From the NCBI RefSeq assembly GCF_013003915.1, contig NZ_JABAIV010000010.1, forward strand, positions 101,528 to 165,527: 64,000 bases of DNA, given 5' to 3'. The translations under genes were made by a program, and so were the position numbers. Shown here piece after piece: positions 23,336 through 32,676 of this stretch (its first letter is position 1; every line of letters starts with the position of its first letter). Under the pieces are notes generated by a model. It was not told the DNA's origin. It saw nothing but the letters and a program-made list of their open reading frames with translations, and searched no databases. This stretch comes from Telluria aromaticivorans (GTDB lineage: Bacteria; Pseudomonadota; Gammaproteobacteria; Burkholderiales; Burkholderiaceae_D).

Positions 23336-25440
23336 ATATCCGCGAATACAACAAGGACCACCTGAAGGAGCGCGCCGGCGTCATGCCAGCGGCGCCGGTC
23401 GAAGTCGACGCTCCTCAATCCGGCGATCCACTTCTGTTCTGGACACAACATGAGAAGGACCCTATTGAAGTCAACTTGCACCCTCTCGCCAATGGACAAA
23501 GAGGAGCAAGTCAAACAGGAGGTGATAGCAGATTCATTGCATTCAGCGCTCGCCCAAGGCTCATCCTTCAACTGGCTCCGGCCATTGAAGAAGCTGTTTT
23601 GTATGCAGGGAAAGCGACTGTTCACTCCTATCTAAATACGCTACGAGACTGGTGGCGTATCCTTGATGCGGTGGAGGCGGCTGCAGCGACTGCCGGTCAG
23701 CCCATGACACGGGTCGATGATGTGCGGCTGCTGACCCAGGTTCATAGCGAATATGCCCATCGCAGCGGCATGCACCGTACAAACTTTAGCAAATTTTGCA
23801 CCCTTGCAAACGCTACCCTTAGGGCATTGGGGACTCGCCAAATGTATTGGGAATCGCCCGAAGACGTTGGCGTCCAAAAGCACATCCCACCGGAAGAGCA
23901 GCGAAAAGCCCTTCGCATCGCACTTAAACGTTCCTGCCGAAATGTGCTGGAAAGGTGGGCGAAGTCTGATCGGCTCAGTCAAATTGCCGTGGAGCCGGAA
24001 GACCCGGAAGAAGCAAATCTGTATCGACACGTACATTACATGCGCAACATCCAGAACAAAACTGGCAAGGTGCTACCGACGCCTAATGAGTTGCGCGATG
24101 GTGTTCCTCAATCGACCCTTAATTACAGGGGAATATATATGGGCCCCTTGCGGGAATCCATCTTCCCAAGCGGGCGGGATGCAGATGCGGTATGGTATTT
24201 GTGCCTCGTGAACACCGGCTGGAATCCGTCTACGCTCATCGCCCTGGATGCCACCAAGAAGTTTCTGTTTGACCACTTCAAAGATGATCCGAATGATTCC
24301 CATCGGCGTTTCGTACTTAGCCCGCAAACGTACGAACTGATCGGGGAAAAAGAACGCGCAGGCGGAAAGGAACAAGTCGTTACGGGTCAATGGAAGACCC
24401 AAGATGGCCCTGGCCACCTAATCAAGACCTATCTGGAGCGTGTCGCACCGCTACGCGAATTACTCAATCAGCAACTTATCCAGGAAAAGCTCAAATACGA
24501 GAAAATGGAACGTGAAGGTGCGGGGTATTCAGAGCGCGCTGCGCAGTTTGCAGAAGTGAAGTCTATCGAGCAGGGCTGCCGCAGCGTATGGCTGCATGTC
24601 GTCAACGGTGGAAACATTGCGTGGATTTCCAACTCAGCCCCAAGACGGTTATATTGTGTTAATGGGGCGGCGGTAACTTATGTGGACGAAGTTGTTCACT
24701 TGCTCAACGCGCAAAGGGTCGCCACCAACGAACAACGGGTCAAGCATAAGGAGACGCTACTTACACCTCTTGCGCCTGTTCCGCGTGTAAGGGCGAAAGA
24801 TTTTCGGGTGTGGTTTGCTGACTATGTATACCGGGCCAGCAACGGCAACATTCTTCAGGTGAAAAAAGCACTTGGCCATTCGAGACTGCGTACTTCCATC
24901 GGTTATGTGGATTCCAACATTCTTAATCAGGAGGCAAGCGACGCCGCGCGCCGCTTCCTCAACATTCTGGAGGGAGAGCTGGACGCGGGCCGAATCGACC
25001 TAGCCATCCTCGCTTACTTGTATCGGCACGGCGAACTGAGCCCTGAACAAGAAGATCTTCTTGTTCAGTCGCGCACCCTTCCAAAGAGCCGTATGAATGT
25101 AGCATGCAAGGACGCCCTCCATCCCCCATCTCACATCAAGGCTACCGCCGACGAAGCTTGTGATGTGCAGCGCTGCATGTTGTGCCCGGAAAACGCAGTG
25201 CTGCTACCGGAATCGCTGGATGGCATCGCCATGCGCGTGGAGGAACTGCGAGCGCTACAGGGTTTCCTGCCCATCGGAACATGGGCCGAAGACCGGTATG
25301 ACATTGAGCTCAAGAATAATCTCATGGCCCTGCGCAAATTCGACCTGAACCGAAGCCTAACCAAACGCCAGAAATGGGCGCGTGCGATTGCCGCTGGCGA
25401 GCACTACGTGCCGGGTGTGCCCTTGGCTTCCTCACCCTAG
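23332..25440 (+). CDS. ginB: tyrosine recombinase with altered active site, GinB-like
   Basis: A 702-residue protein starting at GTG inside the stop of the previous gene. The C-terminal half has the integrase signature: F-R492 in KDFRVWFADYVYR, H516 in KKALGHSRLRTS and Y525 in GYVDS. Two residues differ from the usual set. The first catalytic arginine position appears to fall in LVNTGWNPSTLIALD, with no arginine, and the HxxR box reads K489-D-F-R492. It may therefore act as a helper subunit rather than a full recombinase. The C-terminal ~100 residues hold a cysteine-containing motif (CDVQRCMLCPEN) that could bind metal. The stop lies 14 bases before the next start. Confidence 0.8.
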   Translation: MNIREYNKDHLKERAGVMPAAPVEVDAPQSGDPLLFWTQHEKDPIEVNLHPLANGQRGASQTGGDSRFIAFSARPRLILQLAPAIEEAVLYAGKATVHSYLNTLRDWWRILDAVEAAAATAGQPMTRVDDVRLLTQVHSEYAHRSGMHRTNFSKFCTLANATLRALGTRQMYWESPEDVGVQKHIPPEEQRKALRIALKRSCRNVLERWAKSDRLSQIAVEPEDPEEANLYRHVHYMRNIQNKTGKVLPTPNELRDGVPQSTLNYRGIYMGPLRESIFPSGRDADAVWYLCLVNTGWNPSTLIALDATKKFLFDHFKDDPNDSHRRFVLSPQTYELIGEKERAGGKEQVVTGQWKTQDGPGHLIKTYLERVAPLRELLNQQLIQEKLKYEKMEREGAGYSERAAQFAEVKSIEQGCRSVWLHVVNGGNIAWISNSAPRRLYCVNGAAVTYVDEVVHLLNAQRVATNEQRVKHKETLLTPLAPVPRVRAKDFRVWFADYVYRASNGNILQVKKALGHSRLRTSIGYVDSNILNQEASDAARRFLNILEGELDAGRIDLAILAYLYRHGELSPEQEDLLVQSRTLPKSRMNVACKDALHPPSHIKATADEACDVQRCMLCPENAVLLPESLDGIAMRVEELRALQGFLPIGTWAEDRYDIELKNNLMALRKFDLNRSLTKRQKWARAIAAGEHYVPGVPLASSP

Positions 25441-25454
25441 CTGAGGGAGTTGGT

Positions 25455-27599
25455 ATGACCGTACCCGAAAAATCTTCATTGACGACATCACTTCACCAGG
25501 ACAACGCCAGCGCGCAGGCTCAAGCGCTATTCCCTTTAGAAAACCTGCAGCACCTCGATCCTGAAAGCGCCCGACGCTGCCAGTCTGTCCTAGGGCACGG
25601 CGGGACATATGGCTTCTGGAAGGCGCCTGAGGCAATCATTGCGCATATAAATAGGAGCTACCGTTGCATTGATCTGCGTCGGCGGATTGCCGCGTCTCTA
25701 CCAGATAAATTGCCGTCCTCCCCTGCATTGGACGCGCTTCTGGATGAAGGGGTGCTGTGGTTGACCCGCCTGGCATTGCTGATGCGCATGGGGCCGGCGG
25801 GTATGGGAACGCGGGCAAAACTAAAGCCGTTGAGCGCGAGCACAATCGCGGTAGGACTGTACTCGCCTCTTCCCATGCTGGTTGCACGTGGGGTGATGCG
25901 ACGACTGGAATGTCCAGGCAAATCCAGCACAGGTTTCGCGGCTGCCTTAACGGCGGATGAGGTTCGAGAATGGTGGTCGGACAAACTTTTCGGCGCCGAG
26001 CTGAAGCGGCTTACGCAGTTGCACGAGCTGCATCTCTGGCCGGATGTGCCTGCGGCCCGGGAATTCAAGGGAAAGACAACGACGGTGCGCGGGGCACGGC
26101 CTCAGAAACAGCCTCAACGAAAATCAGTGCCATTTCCGGCAATCCCGGATGATTACCTCGCAGCGATGGGACCGCGGGTGTTGTGGCTGATCAGAGACCT
26201 AGGCCCTAACCTGGTCCATTTACTCGATACGCTGCCTACACTGCTCGAGCCAGGCAAAACCCAGTCTGGTACAAGCATCACTGCATGCATCGTTCGCTAC
26301 TTCGGCGCCAACGTCTGGCGTGACCGGAACGGTCAGGTCATTATAGGGCCGCCCTTCAATCAACGGCATGCCAATAAATTGGGAAAGCGAAATCGCAAGT
26401 ACCCCACGGAACCCGACCGCTTCCCGTGGCCCCCGAGGCATTGGAGCCGTGTACAAGCTTTGGCGGCCACCCTGCAGAGCGCACACCTCTGGATAGTACT
26501 GCTTGTCATGGCCGCACGTGTTGGAGAGGTTGCAGCGCTGCCGCGCGATTGCATCGAATTCGCGCAGGATGGCCAGCCCTACGCCAACGGAAAAACGTAC
26601 AAGCCTTCGCGCGCCCTCGCCGGGCGTGAACGGGAATGGCCGATACCCGAAATCCTAGTTGATGTGTTCGCGCAGCAAGTGAAGCTCGTTAACCTCAGCG
26701 AGCGCCTGGCGCGGATCATCGAGGCTCGGGGGGAAATGGGCGATTTCATTGGGGATAGCACTCACCTGTGGGCGTCCCTTGGCGCAAGTCCTAGCTCACA
26801 TGCGACAGAAAGACTTGAAAACTTTGGCGAAAGTCTTCAAGTGCTCGCCCGGCGCATCGACTTGACCGACAAGCCCGGCGGCAAAAACCTGCACCCGCAC
26901 CGCTTTCGTGGAACGCTGGCGCGGCTCGCAGGCCTGGCCATCGATGGCAGTCAGAAGGTGCTGATGTTGCTGCTGGGGCACGAGGATATAACCACGACGC
27001 TGGGCTACATGCAAGCCGATCCGGCCTTTGCCAAGGAGGTTGATGACGTCACGCGCGAACTTCGGATCCTGCGTGGCGAGGCGCTAATTGAGGACATGCG
27101 CGCGGCCATGCTCGATGTGAACCACCTGCCCTATGGCGGCCACGGCGGTGGCGGAGCGCCAGTACTCTCGGATGCTGTGCGAGCCTATGAAGTAGAACTA
27201 CATCGCACTGGCGAGGATTGGGGCGTCGATACTGCCCGCGAACTGTCTGTTCTGCTGACCAACAACGGGGAGAGTGCCCGCCTCATCAGTGCATATGTCG
27301 TCTGCACCAAGGTGGCGGGCGAGGTAGGCCTGTGCAGTAAAAAAAAGGGGGCAATTGTCGCCAGCAACTGCCAGACAGAGTGCCGCAACCGCATCGAGGA
27401 CAAGACCGGCAGGCGCGATACAGAGCGGGTCATACCGATCCTGGTGCAGCACGCGCAACAGAATGTCGCCGACAACAACTGGCTGCCATTGCAGCGTGAC
27501 AAGAAGCAATTGGAACAGGAACTGAAACGCTACGACGACATCGGCGCACAGTGGCGTGACAGACCCGAAGTGCGATCAATCCTTGAGGCTGGCACATGA
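25455..27599 (+). CDS. ginC: tyrosine recombinase, GinC-like
   Basis: A 714-residue integrase-family protein. The catalytic set is complete: R355 in MAARVGEVAALP, H482-x-x-R485 in HPHRFRGTLA, H509 in LLLGHEDITTT and Y518 in LGYMQ. The N-terminal 350 residues are a long binding region without a recognised domain. The C-terminal ~150 residues after the tyrosine include a Cys-containing stretch (CTKVAGEVGLCSKKKG, CQTECRN) of unknown role. ATG at 25455 follows a GAGGGAG ribosome site; a longer frame overlapping the previous gene was dropped. Its TGA overlaps the next start (ATGA). Confidence 0.85.
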   Translation: MTVPEKSSLTTSLHQDNASAQAQALFPLENLQHLDPESARRCQSVLGHGGTYGFWKAPEAIIAHINRSYRCIDLRRRIAASLPDKLPSSPALDALLDEGVLWLTRLALLMRMGPAGMGTRAKLKPLSASTIAVGLYSPLPMLVARGVMRRLECPGKSSTGFAAALTADEVREWWSDKLFGAELKRLTQLHELHLWPDVPAAREFKGKTTTVRGARPQKQPQRKSVPFPAIPDDYLAAMGPRVLWLIRDLGPNLVHLLDTLPTLLEPGKTQSGTSITACIVRYFGANVWRDRNGQVIIGPPFNQRHANKLGKRNRKYPTEPDRFPWPPRHWSRVQALAATLQSAHLWIVLLVMAARVGEVAALPRDCIEFAQDGQPYANGKTYKPSRALAGREREWPIPEILVDVFAQQVKLVNLSERLARIIEARGEMGDFIGDSTHLWASLGASPSSHATERLENFGESLQVLARRIDLTDKPGGKNLHPHRFRGTLARLAGLAIDGSQKVLMLLLGHEDITTTLGYMQADPAFAKEVDDVTRELRILRGEALIEDMRAAMLDVNHLPYGGHGGGGAPVLSDAVRAYEVELHRTGEDWGVDTARELSVLLTNNGESARLISAYVVCTKVAGEVGLCSKKKGAIVASNCQTECRNRIEDKTGRRDTERVIPILVQHAQQNVADNNWLPLQRDKKQLEQELKRYDDIGAQWRDRPEVRSILEAGT

Positions 27600-28102
27600 G
27601 CGCCGTACAAAAGGAGGCAGCGCGACGGCGAGGCGAGGCACGGACCGCGGGGGTGGAAGCCAGTGTCCGCGAGGCGATGAGGACCATCGAGAAGGAGATG
27701 TTGGACAACCAGGGCATCTATCCTGAAAACGGGGGGGCAGTCAGCATGAACGAGGTGGCTCGGCGCGCCAAAATTTCGTTAACCACGTTGTTCTCCCCGA
27801 AGCAGAAGGAGCTGGGGAAGGTTGTGAAAGCCTGGGTCGAATCGCTCAAGAAAACAGAAGTCGTCGGGCGCAAACGCGTGCAGCGTACGTTCGCCGAGCG
27901 CTCTGAGGATTGGCGCAATCTATTCCTTGCCTTGCAGGATACCCATATTGCAACGGAGCTAGATCTGCATGATGCCAAGGTACAGCTTGAAGAGACACTG
28001 AAGTCTCTGGCCGAAATAACCGACAAGTACGACATCCTGTGCGAACAGTTGCGCGCCGAAGCCGGCAGCAAAGTTACGGCATTCCCGAAAAGGAAAAAAT
28101 AA
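27596..28102 (+). CDS. ginD: small HTH protein of the recombinase operon, GinD-like
   Basis: A 168-residue charged protein. Residues ~45-75 (MNEVARRAKISLTTLFSPKQKELGKVVKAWVE) read as a TetR/AcrR-like helix-turn-helix. Residues ~110-150 (LDLHDAKVQLEETLKSLAEITDKYDILCEQL) look like a coiled coil, and the tail is basic (FPKRKK). The size, position and four-base overlap with the recombinase before it match GinD of GInts and TnpC of Tn554-like elements, which act as accessory DNA-binding factors. It may bind the island ends; no enzyme motif is present. Confidence 0.75.
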   Translation: MSAVQKEAARRRGEARTAGVEASVREAMRTIEKEMLDNQGIYPENGGAVSMNEVARRAKISLTTLFSPKQKELGKVVKAWVESLKKTEVVGRKRVQRTFAERSEDWRNLFLALQDTHIATELDLHDAKVQLEETLKSLAEITDKYDILCEQLRAEAGSKVTAFPKRKK

Positions 28103-28222
28103 TGCCACGCCAATCCGTCATCCCCGAGGTGCTGTCTCGCATCGCCCCATGTCCCAAGCGCCGAGTTGTCAAAAAAAAGCATTCGTGAGCGAGACGCGAC
28201 AGGAATCGATTGCCGTGCAATC

Positions 28223-28389
28223 GTAAGCGTAGGCTCAGAGCCGTCTTGAGTCGGCCGTCGAGTTGCATGATGATAGGCGCACGCCGCTGGGAAGCGGCGC
28301 GTCTCTTGCAGGTGCCAGCTTCACGGGGCAATGCCAGGGCAGGAACTCGTCAACAAAGTTGACGGGATGATTGGCGATGTGGGCTAGCA
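28223..28389 (-). mobile_element. IS66-family remnant: left end and tnpC tail only
   Basis: It begins with an IS66-type terminal sequence (GTAAGCG, then CCGTCTTGAG) and continues into the reverse-strand tail of tnpC, encoding AHIANHPVNFVDEFLPWH. It stops abruptly after GCTAGCA, exactly where similarity to the fragment at 29859 ends. The rest of the element is gone. Confidence 0.75.
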
Positions 28390-28485
28390 TCGATTTAAGG
28401 CAGGTTATGTCTAAACCATAAACTGCCTAAATTCCTTTAGCCAAGCCTTACCGTCTGATCAAATCGAAACTACTACAACTTAGGC

Positions 28486-29238
28486 TCACGGTCGATTTGC
28501 ATAGTCGAATAATGCATTCTTGGCGAAACTTGCTTCAGAAATTAGCCTGTTTAGCTTTTCAACCTTTCCGATTTCAACTTGATAAGTAGCGACTAAAGCG
28601 GAAAAATCCTTGACTACAAAGTGCATCCACTTCTCTTGTTCGTAAGGTTGAAAGCCATCGTGTTCCCGTGGTGGAAAAAATGGATATTGAGGCCGGCCCA
28701 ATCTTGTCTCAAATTGAGAAATTCGTACACCTTTTCTTGCATCACCCTCCGCGTAGAAATAGGTTGCGTTAAGAGCCGAAACAGCTATTGTCCACCACCT
28801 TCCCACATAGCTAGCAATTTGGTGGTCCGCGTTGGCGGCATTATGAAAGGCTGTCACACTGGCAAACCCGAGAGATTCAGGCAGATCGTAGTTTGTGTCC
28901 TGCGAAAAGTAATCTGCCCACTTACCAGCGTATTCTTTGGACACTTGAGCTTGACTGGGTTGCTTGCTTGATAGCATATAATATCCGTACAATGAAGCAA
29001 GCGCGCCCGCCATGACATATTCTATGGGTGAGAAAGTGAAATGCATATAGTTGGCTAGCTGCGTGGTACTAATTGGTAGCCCATTTGGGTTGTTAATTAC
29101 ACTAATAATATTTTGAAGATTCTGATCTGGGATAGTTTCTGGGGTGTAACCACGCGCATTCACCTCAACGTGGACCCGCAAGGGATCAATTTTCGATCCA
29201 ACCTGCACAACAACAGTTTCCCGGGGAACCTTTGCCAA
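28486..29238 (-). CDS. unknown protein, probably 5'-disrupted
   Basis: A 250-residue frame with no recognised family, clearly AT-richer than the host genes. It has a hydrophobic patch FSPIEYVMAGALASLYGYYMLS and is aromatic-rich in the middle. Only a TTG at 29238 is available as a start. The same frame stays open upstream to 29377, encoding a charged, coiled-coil-like stretch (HKWQSEVSGKIDLIVAKLDEIL), and is then broken by TAA and TGA. Beyond those, again in the same frame, lies a 48-codon ORF with a good ribosome site. The simplest reading is one gene carrying two in-frame stops, so this piece may not be expressed. Two IS66 remnants flank it. Confidence 0.5.
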   Translation of the reverse strand: MAKVPRETVVVQVGSKIDPLRVHVEVNARGYTPETIPDQNLQNIISVINNPNGLPISTTQLANYMHFTFSPIEYVMAGALASLYGYYMLSSKQPSQAQVSKEYAGKWADYFSQDTNYDLPESLGFASVTAFHNAANADHQIASYVGRWWTIAVSALNATYFYAEGDARKGVRISQFETRLGRPQYPFFPPREHDGFQPYEQEKWMHFVVKDFSALVATYQVEIGKVEKLNRLISEASFAKNALFDYANRP

Positions 29239-29397
29239 TTCTTGCCCAAGTCTCGCAATTTCATTAAGAATTTCGTCAAGTTTTGCGACGATTAGGTCTA
29301 TTTTTCCGGATACTTCACTTTGCCACTTGTGTGTTTCGCCAGCATTGAGGATGCTTAATGCAGCCCCAACAGATTAGATTACAGTAGACGGCTCGAT

Positions 29398-29544
29398 TCA
29401 CTGGGCGATCGACCTATCCCTCGGAATTAGTCGAGCGTGAAAGCCAGATTCATAAAGAGTTCGCAATATTTCAGACCGCTCTCCATAAAAGCCGGTAGCT
29501 TCGGTTGAAACACTTCTATCTTCTTCATTCGCCTCATTCGTCAT
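29398..29544 (-). CDS. 48-residue ORF with strong ribosome site, in frame with the next ORF
   Basis: Begins at ATG 29544 after GAGGAGGGGCT and ends at TGA 29398-29400. The product starts MTNEANEEDRSVSTEA and ends HARLIPRDRSIAQ. It is acidic and has no known domain. It is in the same frame as the ORF ending at 28486, separated from it by only two stop codons, so it is likely the original N-terminus of that gene. It could instead be a genuine short upstream gene. Confidence 0.45.
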   Translation of the reverse strand: MTNEANEEDRSVSTEATGFYGERSEILRTLYESGFHARLIPRDRSIAQ

Positions 29545-29858
29545 AGCCCCTCCTCTTTCAGTCGCGTCAGTGATTTAGCTAGCGAACCTATCATTTACTT
29601 GAAATTGCGTATCATTCGATCGTACCGAAGTTTGCGTGGGCCGGTGTATTCAAAACCGCTCCGTAAGCATAAATACAACGTTTTGGTGATTTCGAACTAA
29701 GACGCCCAAAGGCAAAATCAACATCTGGACGGGAGCCCGGATGCAGAGGGGGTTTTCAATGCAGGTACGCAACACAAGGGCAAGTCCAACGAACACCCTA
29801 ACTGAGATGTTTACGGGTAGTTGCTTGCCGCGGCAAAATTCAATTCGACGCGGCAACC
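29545..29858. other. non-coding stretch between the unknown gene and an IS66 remnant
   Basis: No convincing gene is seen in 314 bases. The bases nearest 29545 hold the GAGGAGG ribosome site of the minus-strand 48-codon ORF and should carry its promoter. The rest resembles no recognised element. Confidence 0.4.
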
Positions 29859-30210
29859 GTAAGCGCCGTATTGAGGCGGCCGTCGAATTGCGTCATGATG
29901 GCGTCGCACCGCTGGGAAGCGGCGTGTTTTTAGGCAGGTGCCAGCTGCCCGGCGTAATGCCATGGCAGGAACTCGTCAACACGGTTGATAGGGTGATCGG
30001 CGATGTGAGCTAGCACATGGCGCAACCAGGCTTCGGGGTCTACACCGTTCAGCTTGGCCGTCCCGATCAGTGAGTAGATGGCGGCAACGCGTTCGCCACC
30101 GGAATCGGCGCCCGCAAACAGATAGTTGCGGCGGCCGATCGCTACGCCACGCAGGGCACGCTCGGCGGCGGAGTTGTCAATTTCGATGGCGCCGTCATCG
30201 CAGTAGCGTG
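29859..30210 (-). mobile_element. older IS66-family remnant interrupted by a younger IS66
   Basis: Starts with an IS66-like end (GTAAGCGCCGTATTGAG). On the minus strand it encodes the last ~95 residues of tnpC: DDGAIEIDNSAAERALRGVA, FAGADSGGERVAAIYSLIGTAKLNG, AWLRHVLAHIADHPINRVDEFLPWHY. It ends where the next IS66 begins at 30211. The rest of the older copy is not found on the far side at 32677, so it was lost. Confidence 0.85.
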
Positions 30211-30289
30211 GTAAGCGTCATCCCAGCACCGTCTTGAGAGCTGGGAGCAAAGGTGAGATGATGCATGCCACACCGCTGGGAAGCGAAGT

Positions 30290-31869
30290 TCAGCCGGCCA
30301 GCTTGGCGGCACAGTTCCAGTGCAGGAAGTCGTCGACCCGGTTCATAGGATGATCGGCGATATGCGTCAGCACATGGCGCAACCAGGCTTCGGGGTCGAT
30401 TCCGTTCAGCCTGGCCGTTCCAATCAACCCGTACATGGCAGCAGCGCGTTCGCCGCCGCTGTCGGCGCCGGCAAACAGGAAGTTGCGCCGGCCCAGCGCG
30501 ATACCGCGCAGCGCCCGTTCGGCGGCCGAGTTGTCGATCTCGATGCGGCCATCGTCGACATACCGGGTTAATTCCGGCCAGAGTTGAGGGCGTAGACGAT
30601 TGCCGCTGCCGTATCGGATTTGCGCGACAGCGTGGAGAGCGTGGCGTGCAGCCAGCGCTCCAGGTCATCGAGCAGCGGTTTCGCATGCAACTGGCGTGCG
30701 TCGCGTCGTTCGTCCGGCGGCTTGCCGCGGGCATTTTCTTCGATGGCATACAGCTCGCCGATCCGGCGCAACGCCTCGGTGGTGAGCGATGTCGGCCGTA
30801 CCGCGTGCAGGTCATAGAATTTGCGCCGTGCGTGCGCCCAGCACGCGGCTTCCAGTACGCGGCCACTTTTATACACGGCGTTGAAGCCGGCATAGGCATC
30901 GGCCTGCAGCACGCCGTGGAAATCGGCCAGGTGGTCTTGCGGATGCTCGCCCTTACGGTCGGGCGAGTAGGCAAACCACACCGCTGGCGGTGCAGCATCG
31001 CCGCTGGCGCGGTCGTCGCGCACATAGGTCCACAGGCGCGCCGCGCGGGTCTTGCCGTTGCCCGGAGCGAGCACCGGCAGCGGCGTGTCGTCGGTATGCA
31101 GCTTTGTTGCGGCAAAGACGTGGCGGCGTAGCGCATCGACCAAGGGACGCAGCAGCGTGCCGGCGGCACCGACCCAGCTGGCCAGCAGACTGCGCTCGAA
31201 CTCCACGCCTTCGCGGGCGTAGATCACGCTTTGGCGGTGCAGCGGCAGGTGGTCGGCAAATTTCGCCACCAGCACATGGGCCAGCAGGCCTGGCCCGGCC
31301 AGGCCTCGTTCGATGGGGCGGCTGGCCGCCGGAGCCTACACGATCGTATCGCAGCAGGCGCACGCTAGCTTGGGACGCACATGGCGAATCACGCGGAAGC
31401 TGGCCGGCTCGTATTCGAGCTGCTCCGACACGTCCTCTCCCAGGTGTTTTAATTTGCCGCCGCAGTCCGGGCAGGCTTCGCTAGCTGTTACCAGCACCCG
31501 ATCCTCGCGCGGCAGATGTGGCGGCAGCGGCTTGCGTGCAGCCTTCTTGCGAGGGAGCACATCCACTGGGGCTTGCGCCTCGGCCACAGCCTCTTCCGCC
31601 TCGAGGTCTTCGAGCTGGAGTTCCAGCTGCTCGATCTGCTGGTCGAGCTTTTCCGATTTGCGTCCGAACTGCATGCGCCGCAGCTTGGCCAGTACCAGCT
31701 TCAAATGCTCGATCTCGGCGGTGCGCCTCGACAGCTCAGCAGTCAGATAGGCAAGCTGCGCTTCGCTTTGTTCCGCATGCGCCTCGATTCGTGCAGCACG
31801 CGCTTCGCTGGCAAGCAGCATGGCTTTCAGGGCAGCGATATCGTCGGGCAGGTCGGCGCCGTTGAGCAT
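30290..31869 (-). pseudogene. tnpC: IS66 TnpC transposase, broken by a nonsense codon and a frameshift
   Basis: The reading order is intact: a coiled coil (SEARAARIEAHAEQSEAQLAYL), the zinc-binding CPDCGGKL ... CACCDTIV, the DDE core (LHTDDTPLPVL, WAHARRKFYDLH) and the C-terminal IS66_C (GGERAAAMYGLIGTARLNG). An in-frame TAG at 31336-31338 interrupts after CCDTIV where glutamine is expected. Near 30583-30590 one base is missing, shifting the frame before LWPELTRYVDDG. The stop is at 30290-30292. It therefore cannot make a full transposase. Confidence 0.9.
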
Positions 31870-31899
31870 GTGCCCAAGTTTACGCGGACCTCGGTAGGT

Positions 31900-32247
31900 T
31901 TACAAGGCCGACTCCGGTGGCCACGTGCGCTCCGGCCAGCGCCAGTCGATCCCCTCGAGCAGCATCGACAGCTGCGCATGCGTCAGCGTGACGCTGCCGC
32001 TGTTTGCCTGAGGCCAGACGAAGCGCCCGCGTTCCAGGCGCTTGCACAGCAGGCACAGACCGTCGCCGGTCCACCATAGCACTTTGATCAGGTCTCCGCG
32101 CCGTCCGCGGAACACGAATACGTGGCCGCTGTAAGGATCTTCTTCGAGGGCCGTTTGCACTTTCGAGGCCAGGCAATTGAATCCCGAGCGCATGTCGGTG
32201 ACGCCGGCAGCCAGCCAGATGCGCGTACCGGCAGGAAGGCCGATCAT
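31900..32247 (-). CDS. tnpB: IS66 family accessory protein TnpB
   Basis: A 115-residue IS66 Orf2 protein. The motif VTDMRSGFNCLASKVQ and the segment HVFVFRGRRGDLIKVLWWTGDGLCLLCKRLERGRFVWP are diagnostic. It is needed for IS66 transposition but its biochemical role is unclear. Its ATG overlaps the tnpA stop by four bases, and tnpC starts 30 bases after its own stop. Confidence 0.95.
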   Translation of the reverse strand: MIGLPAGTRIWLAAGVTDMRSGFNCLASKVQTALEEDPYSGHVFVFRGRRGDLIKVLWWTGDGLCLLCKRLERGRFVWPQANSGSVTLTHAQLSMLLEGIDWRWPERTWPPESAL

Positions 32248-32594
32248 GCGCGCAGTCCCTTTAGTACCAGAGTCAGCGTTGCTGGATCGGGGCTGCCCTC
32301 GATACGCACTGCTGCCTCGCCGATGCGAATTTCGATCAGCCCGCTACCTGTCGGACATTTGCTGATCGGTGAAGTCTGGGCCAGCGTCACCGGCACCAAC
32401 TTGGCCTGATCGAGCAGCCCGGCCTTCAACTGGCGCCGCCAGCGAAACAGCATGTTCGTGTTCAGGCCATGCTGCAGGGCCAGCTGCGACACACTCACCG
32501 TCGAATCACACGCCTGCTGCGCCAGCTGTCGTTTGAATTCCAGCGGGTAGTTCGCGCTCCGCCGGCGCCTGCTGTGTTCAACTTCGCTTTCCAA
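32244..32594 (-). CDS. tnpA: IS66 family accessory protein TnpA
   Basis: A DNA-binding IS66 Orf1 protein of about 116 residues with an HTH region (YPLEFKRQLAQQACDSTVSVSQLALQHGLNTNMLFRWRRQ). TTG at 32594 gives the family-like LESEVEHSRRRR start; the frame is also open from a TTG at 32609. The start region sits next to a strong hairpin at 32597-32625 that could limit translation. It overlaps tnpB by four bases. Confidence 0.85.
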   Translation of the reverse strand: MESEVEHSRRRRSANYPLEFKRQLAQQACDSTVSVSQLALQHGLNTNMLFRWRRQLKAGLLDQAKLVPVTLAQTSPISKCPTGSGLIEIRIGEAAVRIEGSPDPATLTLVLKGLRA

Positions 32595-32596
32595 AA

Positions 32597-32625
32597 TAGT
32601 CCCCACCAAAATTTAGTGGGGACTA
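32597..32625. repeat. hairpin in the IS66 leader
   Basis: Perfect 10-bp arms TAGTCCCCAC and GTGGGGACTA around nine bases (CAAAATTTA), immediately ahead of tnpA. It would fold over the tnpA initiation region in the mRNA. A role in keeping transposition low is a guess. Confidence 0.5.
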
Positions 32626-32676
32626 CTTTGCGACTCGCGCCGTTCAGTGTCTAGACGGTGCTGGTTTGACGCTTAC

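Larger units (their letters stand above)
30211..32676 (-). mobile_element. IS66-family insertion sequence, nearly full length, inactive
   Basis: The ends match over 24 bases with two mismatches: GTAAGCGTCA, two differing bases, then CCAGCACCGTCT, at 30211-30234 and as reverse complement at 32653-32676. Inside, on the minus strand, are tnpA, tnpB and a broken tnpC. IS66 elements normally make 8-bp target duplications. The 8 bases outside the two ends (GTAGCGTG and GTGCAATC) do not match, so the copy has rearranged since insertion. Confidence 0.92.

Noticed and set aside
30195..31169. 324-codon minus-strand frame in the IS66 element
   Set aside because: Wrong frame of tnpC; the translation is Arg/Pro-rich with no motif, while the true frame shows the DDE core.
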